From Sphaeroforma arctica JP610 (taxonomy: Eukaryota > Opisthokonta > Ichthyosporea > Ichthyophonida), in NCBI RefSeq assembly GCF_001186125.1, contig NW_014040546.1:95157-121156 (forward strand): 26,000 bases of DNA, read 5' to 3'. Numbering within the stretch: the first letter of the stretch is position 1; every line of letters begins with the position of its first letter. Made by a program: the position numbers and the translations under genes. Positions 1-8,300 of this stretch are shown piece after piece. The notes beneath the pieces were generated by a model, which saw only the letters and a program-made list of their open reading frames with translations, was not told the origin of the DNA and did not search any database.

Positions 1-123
<123 letters not shown>

Positions 124-193
124 CACCGAGTGTTCATTGGGTGCGTGTTGCGTCACCAGTGCTAAGTGCTATTGAATGCGTGAGGGCCTGCAG

Positions 194-231
194 TGTGCTG
201 CAGAACTCAATGTATGGGGCAGTGTGAGAGC
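194..231 (+). CDS. START gene, short 5' exon (tentative)
   Basis: The acceptor is CTGCAG ending at 193 or at 203; both give the same frame. The donor GTAAGC starts at 232. It encodes ELNVWGSVRA, which fits the strand KATHAVKGVTG of the CERT START domain in spacing. Its phase joins with the 413 exon. Polypyrimidine tracts before the acceptor are poor, so the exon rests on phase and alignment alone. Confidence 0.45.
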
Positions 232-3058
232 GTAAGCGTTGAAATAATTCGCCATACGACGTAGATGACAGCTGTACTTACCATGAGCTATACACACCAT
301 GAGCTGTACAACAGCGCACGCGCATGAGTTGTATCAGTTGTACGCATCACATCTCATTAAGCGAGACATTTGGGATGTTAAACGATCTGTGATGGGTTTG
401 CTCTGGTTGTAGATTCCAACCGGTAGTTGTGGACATTTTGGAGCTCGTACCCCGCGACCATAGCTGTCGCGTCAATGGTAAAGAACTGCAATTAGTCAGG
501 CGAGCATGTCATTACGCAACAGAACTCTTGTTAAATCGGTATATTGTTGACGTGCCATTGCATTTCCGATATAGCGCTTTAAAACCCTAAACCCTATAAC
601 CCTAAAATCAAAACCCTAAACCCTAAGAGAGAGAGAGATGAACACATCCTCAGGCCTTGGTTTATGATTTAGGTGTTCAAATCCTCAAAACCCAGTAGCG
701 CCAGGCGTTGAACATGCCGAACTGCTGTGTAGTTAGTAACAAGCCGAACACATGTCCTAAACCCTACACTCCGCAAACCCTAGAGCAGCGCTTTCAATTT
801 GACCCGTTTGCCCCGCAAATATCTTGTGCAGGAATACATGAGCACCACAAAATACTCGATGACTTAGGCGATGAAATGGTAGTCATCAACCAGGCGTACA
901 CACGGCTGTGGCCAGCGGCTCAACGCGATTGCACTTACCTCACTAGCAGGCGGAGGGTCGACGACACAGGTGTGCATGGTGTATGGTACACGGTACAGCC
1001 CCACTTTTGTATCGTTCAAGGTACTGGACTGGTATTGTTAGTTGTATGTCCTCACTTTTGTTATCGCTAAAGATGCAGGGATTGCATTGACGTTGGTCAT
1101 GGTCTGCTGTATTTCGTTACTACTGGGTCGCTCATGATACAGGATTTGCATAGTCTTCGATCCTGATGTGTTATACTTTGCCACTGTTGTATTGCTGGAA
1201 ATACCTGCTGTTTAGTGTCGCTTTGGTACTACTAGAGAGCCTATTCTTGCATTCATAAAGCCCAAAGCTTAAAACCTATACATTATTTCACGATGATATA
1301 AATCTTCTCGTTACGTCAGCTGCAAGTTTTTAATGCCAAATGTCGCATCATAAGAGTTGTTTCCCACTGGTTCTGTCTATTTGCACCTCTATATGTACGC
1401 CAACAGACCTTGTGTCCTCAGCTATAACTATTTACACAATACTGTGACTAAAGTATCTACCATTGCACTGGCTAAGACTAAAGGATGCGCTTCGCAATTG
1501 GTACCACATTACTTATGTGCCACATCCTCAGCACTACATGGGTCGTGGTATGATAGAATAGATATAGTGGGGAGGAAGCGAACTGTGTTTCATACACTGC
1601 TAATATAATCCATCTAAGGCGCTTGTGTGCGGATCGCCTATCTCCGACTACATCCGTAGATATGTATGCCGTGATCAACTACAGGGTCAACCATTCTGTT
1701 TCATACACTGCCAATATAATCCATCTATGGCGTTTGTGTGCTGATCACCTGTCTCCGGCTACTTCCGTAGATATATATGCCGTGATCAACTACAGTGTCA
1801 ACCATCCTGACGACCACATCCCCGCCTCCTTTGTGCGCGCCAGTGCGGAGGTGGGTATGGTGTGCGAGAGTGTTATAAGGCCGCAATGCACCGAAACCTC
1901 GCTAGACGCACTCACGCGGCAAGACATCCAAACAAAGATATACTACCAGGCCAAGATCAGGTAGGTATGCACAGGTATAGATATACTACCAGACCAAGAT
2001 CAGGTAACTATGCACAGGTATAGATATACTACCAGGTCAAGATCAGGTAGCTATGCACAGGTATAGATATACTACCATGCCAAGATCAGGTAGGTATGCA
2101 CAGGTATAAGAGCTCATGTGCATGGCCCTGTGAGCAAGGCAAGGGCGCAGTGATCGATACTTGTGCCGGCGAAACCATGCACAGGCTTACGCTCTTCAGA
2201 GTATTATTCTGCGGTTTCTCATTAGAAATCCTGTCGTTGAATCATCCACACCTTTTGTCTCCAATTGCGATGAGGACAGTCACAAACGATCCTTTGCTTT
2301 GACCTACAGTCGTTTGTCTTTGACTGCTGTGACCACACATTAAACCGATTCTTCTTTGCTTGACCTATAGTCTTTTGTCTTTGACTGCCGTGACCACACA
2401 TTAAACCGATTCATCTTTGCTTGACCCACAGTCTTTTGAATTTGACTGATGTGACCACACATTAAACTGATTCTTCTTTGCTTGACTTATAGTCTTTTGT
2501 CTTTGACTGCCGTGACCACACATTAAACCGATTCATCTTTGCTTGACCTACAGTCTTTTGAATTTGACTGCTGTGACCACACATTATCCTGATTCTTCTT
2601 TGCTTGACCTACAGTCTTTTGTCTTTGACTGCTGTGACCACACATTAAACCGATTCTTCTTTGCTTGACCTACAGTCCGGGTGGCTGGGTGCCGGCGGCA
2701 GTCGTTCGCGAGACGTCAAAGAGAGAATATCCAAAGTTCCTACATCAATTGGGAAAAGGCTGTACCGTAAGTACTTTCTGCTGCATTCTCATACCTCGTC
2801 ATGCCCTTCCTCGCCTTTGCTTCCGGCTCGTCCTCAGCCTGATTTGTTGGAATACATATTGACTGCATCCAATAATACTTCGAATGGAGTCATCAGTTGC
2901 AGACGTACACTCGCGCGGTCACTACTGCCCACTGCACACTTGATACCAGATACTTAACCGTAGCAATCTCTATCTTACAGGAGCACTTCAGCGATCGGCC
3001 GTTAGACTGCTCCACTGTCAAGAAAGCCTTTGAATCAAGACCGCCTCCAGCCGAGTGA
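194..3058 (+). CDS. START-domain lipid-transfer protein, CERT/STARD11-like, 3' part of gene (six exons)
   Basis: Exons proposed: 194 or 204-231, 413-477, 832-969, 1771-1960, 2676-2766, 2981-3058 (TGA). All junction phases agree, giving about 195 residues when counted from 204. The product reads as a START domain lacking only its first strands. LWPAAQRDCTYL matches the CERT motif RVWPASQRDVLYL; YAVINYSVNH matches WIVCNFSVDH; TRQDIQTKIYYQAKI is the next conserved strand; PGGWVPAAVVRETSKREY + PKFL is the C-terminal lid helix, nearly the CERT sequence PGGWAPASVLRAVAKREY + PKFL (family sequence from memory). Known CERT proteins carry ceramide from ER to Golgi using an N-terminal PH domain and an FFAT motif; those parts would lie before this window, so the ligand is inferred only. 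A 25-residue tail after the START fold, ending RPPPAE, has no counterpart that I know. The tryptophan usual in the DxRxxW segment is missing in exon 413-477. The two 5' exons are the least certain. Confidence 0.85.
413..477 (+). CDS. START gene exon, second visible
   Basis: Bounded by GGTTGTAG before 413 and GTAAAG from 478. It encodes FQPVVVDILELVPRDHSCRV, matching the helix and DxR region of START domains in length, but with no Trp at the usual position. It joins in phase 1 to the exon at 832. Confidence 0.55.
581..638. repeat. Interstitial telomere-like CCCTAAA repeats followed by (GA)n
   Basis: 581-626 consists of AAACCCT-type units (TTTAGGG on the other strand) with small interruptions, followed by (GA)n at 625-638. 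Two further isolated CCCTAAACCCTA / AAACCCTA pieces lie at about 755-783. The block falls inside the 478-831 intron of the START gene. Confidence 0.85.
832..969 (+). CDS. START gene exon with WPAAQRD motif
   Basis: The acceptor is TATCTTGTGCAG before 832. The donor is GTGTGC at 970, or a second in-phase GTGTAT at 979 that would add three residues. It encodes the IHEHHKILDDLGDEMVVINQ segment and LWPAAQRDCTYL, the best-conserved centre of the START fold. The open frame runs further upstream to 708, but that part does not resemble the family and includes telomere-like DNA. Confidence 0.85.
1586..1807 (+). repeat. 111-bp tandem duplication over a 3' splice site (2 copies)
   Basis: The two copies, 1586-1696 and 1697-1807, are about 90% alike. 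Each carries CCGTAG (acceptor, last G at 1659 and 1770) and the first roughly 39 bases of the following START exon (D-M/I-YAVINY-R/S-VNH). Since 111 is 37 codons and copy 1 is open in frame, the upstream acceptor could yield a 37-residue insertion. Confidence 0.92.
1771..1960 (+). CDS. START gene exon, core of lipid cavity
   Basis: Starts after ACTTCCGTAG and ends at ATCAG before GTAGGT. It encodes YAVINYSVNHPDD, SFVRASAEVGMVCESV and RQDIQTKIYYQAKI, aligning with CERT NFSVDH, CVRAKINVAMICQTLV and SRDNILCKITYVANV. It starts in phase 1 and ends in phase 2, both matching its neighbours. Confidence 0.88.
1936..2107 (+). repeat. 43-bp tandem array over a 5' splice site (4 copies)
   Basis: Four copies at exact 43-bp spacing. 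Each contains the last 25 bases of the START exon plus the donor: AG|GTAGGT at 1961, GTAACT at 2004, GTAGCT at 2047 and GTAGGT at 2090. Use of any donor but the first would put a TAG into the frame at once (AGG TAG). Confidence 0.95.
2291..2675 (+). repeat. 61-bp tandem array carrying repeated 3' splice sites (about 6.3 copies)
   Basis: The unit has a TTTGACTG branch-like motif, a pyrimidine-rich TTCTTCTTTGCTTGAC stretch and CTACAG or a close variant. The acceptor-like AG recurs at 2309, 2370, 2431, 2492, 2553, 2614 and 2675, exactly 61 bp apart; only the last borders the coding exon. Units alternate between two types (TTTTGTCTTT versus TTTTGAATTT after the AG; TTCTTC versus TTCATC before it), that is, a 122-bp higher-order period. 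Confidence 0.95.
2676..2766 (+). CDS. START gene exon, C-terminal lid helix
   Basis: Starts after GACCTACAG and ends before a strong GTAAGT donor at 2767. It encodes PGGWVPAAVVRETSKREY followed by PKFLHQLGKGCT, the segment that links this gene to CERT most clearly. Confidence 0.93.
2981..3058 (+). CDS. START gene terminal exon
   Basis: Starts after TCTATCTTACAG. It encodes EHFSDRPLDC, STVKKAFESR and PPPAE, then TGA at 3056-3058. It is in phase 0 with the previous exon. The tail beyond the START fold has no recognised homology. Confidence 0.85.
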   Translation, partial: EHFSDRPLDCSTVKKAFESRPPPAE

Positions 3059-3338
3059 TTCTGACCAGTAGAATATAAAGAAAACATGCTAGAGTAGATG
3101 TGACGTATTGTAGTCGGCGTGACAGTGTACTAGCGAAGGAATAGGTCTGAGCAGTGGATGCAACTCACTCCTGTGAATATGCTATTGGCTAGTGGGGTTT
3201 GCGGGGTTGGCGTGAATAGCATTATACTTCATATATCAATCAGCGCGAGCCTAGACTTCGTTACTACCACAGACTTCTTCTGGAATTACAGAGAGCCGCA
3301 CTAGTCGGTCTATAAACCATGATTATTGTGAGACAGAG

Positions 3339-3521
3339 GTGACAAATTCGAAATACGTATTCGTGACTGCTTACTACTCCACGTTGACTAAGAAGTCTTA
3401 CCCATGTGCATATTCCGGCTGCGGCAAGCGTTTCAGCCAAGCGACTCATCGAACAATTCACCAGTGTCTGCACAGTGTTGGAGCCCATATGCGTATGAAT
3501 TATTTCCAGGCTGCGACATAG
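3339..3521 (+). pseudogene. Lone C2H2 zinc-finger reading frame (fragment or unassigned exon)
   Basis: A 60-codon open frame has YPCAYSGCGKRFSQATHRTI followed by HQCLH. That is a C-x4-C-x12-H-x3-H finger with the Phe at the normal place but no Leu at the hydrophobic position. The sequence before it (CGTTGACTAAG) could be an acceptor. No second finger or partner exon is visible nearby. It resembles finger 5 of the zinc-finger gene at 19910 (KLYPCTYEHCTMGF), so it may be a decayed fragment of a relative, or an exon of a gene that I cannot assemble. Confidence 0.35.
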
Positions 3522-3799
3522 AGTTTTACTTCCTCCACACATATGTCATACCACCGGCGATCGCACGATAGAGAGTGGCAATGCAGATGGGAATGACCTG
3601 GCTGTACCTTCAGGGCTAATCAGATATCTGTTTCCAAACAGCACAAGTGCACACGCACCGACGAGCGTATCGTATGCTGATTCGGTGGATGCGATAAGCA
3701 CTTCTCGTCATCCAGAGGTGTGACAAAGCACATGTTGCGATTTCATACATGCCCATCTGAGGTGTTTTTTGGTGTGGGGGAGGGTGACTAGGGATCACT

Positions 3800-4300
3800 G
3801 CTATCTGGACCAATAAGCAATACCGATTGATTACAGCTAATACCTCTGCTACGAATGGCAGTATTCAATTGCTGAATTAAAAAGGTGTAGGTATGCGCTT
3901 TATGATCCAGATCGCAGTTATCGGTGTCAGTAAGCAACATTGAACTTCTGCAGCTGACACATCTACAACGAGTGGCTAACGATATTTGGATGATTAAGGT
4001 ACGCACAATAGAACTCGAAACTTATAGGTGTGCGCTTGTGGGGTCCAGATCGCAACTCTCTGTATGTATCAGCACACAGTGTTCAACTGCTTCAGCTAAT
4101 ACCTCTGCAACAGACTGCTAACGATTTGTTGGAGGGCTTGGGCACACACTGTACAACAAAATAAGAAATAACGTGTTGGGTTAATAGGCATGCACCAATA
4201 TGGTCCAGATCGCAATATCGACCGCTATTACCTCTGCAACGAATGGCTATCCATATTTTGGATGGTCTTGGTACGCCATATAGAACTAAAACGTATAGAA
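3800..4300. repeat. Degenerate tandem repeat, roughly 120-160 bp unit, about 4 copies
   Basis: The motifs TCCAGATCGCA (3906, 4044, 4204), TACCTCTGCaAC (3841, about 4101, 4229; a diverged form near 3957) and GGCTAACGATATTTGGATG (about 3971, diverged at about 4116 and 4244) recur in the same order. Copies are strongly diverged, with indels. No coding support. Confidence 0.7.
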
Positions 4301-5242
4301 GTTATACGGATTGGGCTAAGGTTGTTCGGTTCGCACCGATTAGAGTGTGATGTTCGTGGTTATCGACCAGTGCGTCATAGACTATTGATCTCATCTGATG
4401 TACTTTTAATGTGGTCTTTTTACTGTTACCAGAAATCTAAATCGTTGTGTCATTCAGGGTGACGACTTGCAATATCTGTATTATTACAAACAATTTGACC
4501 ATAGCGTCACAGCTCTCTCTTGTAGTTGTGTAATAGCTAAAAAAAAAAGAACAAGCTTTGTCTTAGAAAAAGGTTGACCGGCAAACATTTCTACGACATG
4601 GTGATTGGAATTGTGAACTACTTGATCCAAACTTGATGGATTTCAGTTCCATTTTGGGTTCTACCGTCAGGTAGTCCTGCCCACATTCTGCAAATACCCA
4701 CGTGTGTTGGAGTCGCAACTTAAAGGATACAATGAACGGTCATGGCGGTATATTCGTATGCAATTGCATTTGGCCTGTCAAACCCGTGTCCCTGAGCTCC
4801 TCCATATATCAGGTGATCAAATATGTTTTGTTTGGGTGGACGCCCCGCTACAGGGCGTACGCTACACTAGGTTGTAAGAGCTAGGTGATGTAGGTGTAAA
4901 CGACGCTTTGCACGAGTTCGCCATTCAGAATACAAGCTTGCTCTGTCGCAATTGATTTCTCGCCTGTCAGCCCTCACGGCAGCTGATCATTTTTATGGCT
5001 ACCCCACCCCACGCGACACTCCCGACCATTCTCAATGCACCAGTACTTCCATATCATCACGCTGAAAAGACATCTACCACGCATGACAGTGTGTGATATG
5101 GGCCCTGATATGAATCAAGTACAAGAACTGAACTTTCCGATCTAGATGGTCTATGATGTACCGTGAGTTGCGTGCGGCGTGCGGTGTAGTCCCATATATA
5201 GTTCGGTACTATTGCGCTAGATATGTGCTATAGCATCATGTG

Positions 5243-5382
5243 TCACTGTGCTCTGGCCTTCTTTTCGATGTTGTGCAATGCAGACGCACAGGCTACTGCT
5301 GCGTCACGAGTTGGAACATCAGCCTCAGCCTCGGCCACAGAATGCAGCCACTCCAAAATCTCTGTCAGATAAGGTGCCAGAT
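5243..5382 (-). CDS. TELO2: TELO2 exon 11, C-terminus
   Basis: Starts after TTTCCTATCTACAG. It encodes DLAPYLTEILEWLHSVAEAE, then ADVPTRDAAVACASALHNIE and KKARAQ-TGA. It aligns with human [20 protein letters not shown] and [20 protein letters not shown]. The stop is at 5243-5245. Confidence 0.92.
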
Positions 5383-8300
5383 CTGTAGATAGGAAATTGG
5401 ACGTAGAATACGTTTACTAAATCCAGGTAAATTGTAAATTGGTGATTTATGTAAACATGGGTTTGATGTGGCGTGGCTTATTTGTATTTTCAGTTATGCA
5501 ACCGTCATGAATCACGTGTCATGGTTTTAATTTGCATGGTATTTCAAGTGTGCATGATTGTGATAGTCTGGGCTTTGCATTGTATGAATCAACATGACAC
5601 GTGCTGCGTGATAGTATTTTGACGCTGTTTCGGTCAGCACTATTGACCAGGTCGATCGGAGCTTGCCCATGAGGTAAATAGCGTTGTCAACCAATGTCAT
5701 CACGAGTGATGATGCAGGCGAATATGTACCAAATACCGAATAAATACAGAACAAAACGACATGTCGACAACTTACCGACAAGCACCACTTCATGTGGTAG
5801 AGATGTTAGTATAGTCAGCAACGCATACAAGCTCGACCGTCGCACGGCTGTTTCAGTGTGGAATCGCACCGCGAATACGAAATCTATGAGAGCCGTTGCC
5901 ATGGCAACAGCCTGGGGCGAGTTGGAGGCACATCGCATCATGGTGCCTAATGTGTTGAGCAGGGAAGATAGCAGCATGCCCTCGGCCTGTGGGCGAGCAT
6001 GAGAACTTCGAGTGAGATCTTGTTCAGCTATGAGGAAAACTATCGACCGGCCATGATTGTTGTACACCATTGTCTGGCAGTACAAGTCTCTATGCATGTT
6101 CATTCAAAACTACTACTAGAATTGGGCTAAAGGGCATAATGATCCCAATGCAAAACAAATATGTAGCTCATAAAGACCAAATACAACTACCAAAATGTTG
6201 TATAAATAATTAACATAGGACCCTTGTGACCTTTCAATTGCCCTTAAACCGGTATTTCGCTTGAGAATCACTGAAAATTCTACTATATAGTTACCACCAC
6301 TCTTAGACACCAAGTGGGTCAACAAAAAAAATGCTCGTAATAACCTTAACAACAGTCTACTTCCGATTTTTTCAATAAAAGCAGCACGAAGCACAGAAGT
6401 GAAAGATCGTCTGCCGGAGTTTTCTCAAACTAGTCGCAAATAAAGCCAAACTTATAAAGTGTATTGTGAACGAGATAAGAAATTCGGTAGATTGTCACAT
6501 CACCTTGCCTATTCTTCAAAGTCCACCAGGTAGGGCTAGTAATCCGCACACGTAACTTCCAGCACATCTAGTACAAAAATACGATGCTATTCAGTTTATC
6601 AAACTGATCCTAACATACCTCACCAAGCCATCGAGCAGATTTCTCAGCATCATACTTTGACATAAGACCATAGAAGGAGAAATGAGCGACCTGATGTATA
6701 TGACCAAAATTTGATTTAGATCTCAATAAATTCGGCAAACCTGTGTATACACTAATGTTAAACTTATGTACACACTGCTACTAAACTTGTGTTCACTAGT
6801 ATTAAACTTATGCACAGACTGCTACTAAACTTGTATACACTAATATTAAACTTATGTACACACTGCTACTAAACCTTTGTATACATATACAAGACTCTCG
6901 CTTGCATATGACCAATCAGGTCCGTACTTGCATACTCCTGTGTCAATTTGATGGCACACATACAAAACGTGACATAAAAGAAAAGCACACACAACTATTG
7001 GTGTGTCTTCTCTGTGAGTACTGAAAGCATGTACACGTCGCATCGATTCGCTGTGATGAGGAGGTAACCTCACAATACAGCAAACAACTAACCGCTTATA
7101 TGAGGCACCAGTATATTTGACCACGACGTAACAAAACAGGCCCAATTGCAACTACTGCATTGCAATGTGAAAGTAAAGTGCGATCTGGGTGTCTGTGTAC
7201 CTTAGCAAACTTGTTGTACTGTCCCTCAACATAAGCAGCTTTCTTGAATCGGCGCTCCACAGGTTTTCGAGTTACAGGCTTCTTCAGCACAACCTCCTCT
7301 GAGGATTGGTGGGGAGTCATCAGTAATTTTGCGTTAGCCATGTGTGACTATACAGCGCACGCTTCAGATTAGAATACGATCATACTTGAAACATGCTCAG
7401 AGGGGAGTCTTATGTGGTGGCCGTCCGTGCAAAGAGATGTACTGAAAACAATGACGATATCTGTAGTCGTCTGTACACACCACACGTTGCCGTGCGCATG
7501 ATGAGAGTGCACCACGGCGTGAACTGGCACGCAATAGCACACCCAAGCGAACAATCCATCGAGAGGCATCACAGCTGCTAGCATTGCCATTGCCCATGCG
7601 CGACACTCGTCAGCGACGAGTCAGTTTCCACCCGAATGTAATAATACGCACGAAATTTATAAGACAGACACAGAAGAACTTGACTCGTCTCAAATACAGG
7701 GACGGGTTGACTGGCTCAACAGGCTACCCACCTGTAGTATCTAACAATACATATTACAAGGACAAAAAAATGGGGTGGATATCGAACGTGTGCTACAAGC
7801 TAAAACACGATAGTCTCGAGTATGGTCTCATTAAACACACATAATACACTCGGTGGCAACACATTCCGCTAAAGCATCCATGGCCATCCCTCCATGACAT
7901 CACACCGTAATGTAATAGCAGAGATGGTACAATTTATGCGAACAGAATCCTTCTACAGTAACAAGCGTGGGGCGGGAAATCCTTGTGTATGGGCATACTT
8001 GTCATGCTTGACAAGGATAGATGCGTGTTGTGTGAACCCATAAACTGCAATTGGTGTTACAATTCATCCGTGAAGATCGATAGTGACAATCAAATGACGT
8101 ACTAATGAAGGGCAAGATCGTGTACTCAATGTTGGACAGTAGCCGTCTTGCATCCCATCTACTCGCACTGATACACTCACATCACCTGACTGTAAGCTAT
8201 CATACGCCGCCACAATATATAACTATAACGCATATTCTCACGAGTTCACACATGTAGCGAACCACTACCAAGTTTTATTAACCTTCCGGATTTTTTTGTA

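Larger units (their letters stand above)
3059..5242. other. Intergenic stretch between START gene and TELO2 3' end
   Basis: No gene with convincing family support. It contains one lone C2H2 finger frame (3394-3483), a decayed tandem repeat (about 3800-4300), an A-rich tract at 4541-4550 and otherwise unremarkable sequence. The two flanking genes converge here, so their 3' UTRs must lie at either end; I see no clean AATAAA near either stop. Confidence 0.6.

Noticed and set aside
708-831. Upstream part of the open frame that runs into the 832 exon as coding
   Set aside because: It does not match START proteins, contains telomere-like DNA and has a good acceptor (CTTGTGCAG) at its end.
1357-1608. 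83-codon open frame
   Set aside because: Lies in a START-gene intron, no family resemblance, overlaps the start of the 111-bp repeat.
1936-2675. Regular short repeats resembling a CRISPR array
   Set aside because: Units are directly adjacent with no unique spacers, lie in a eukaryotic intron and include splice sites.
2893-3087. Minus-strand 64-codon frame
   Set aside because: Antisense shadow of the terminal START exon.
7299-7341. ATG-led upstream part of the exon 8 frame as a separate gene start
   Set aside because: A strong acceptor (CCAATCCTCAG) at 7299-7303 and the required phase 1 make it intronic.
7584-7844. Plus-strand 86-codon frame in TELO2 intron 7
   Set aside because: No recognisable domain and within an intron supported by phase-matched exons.
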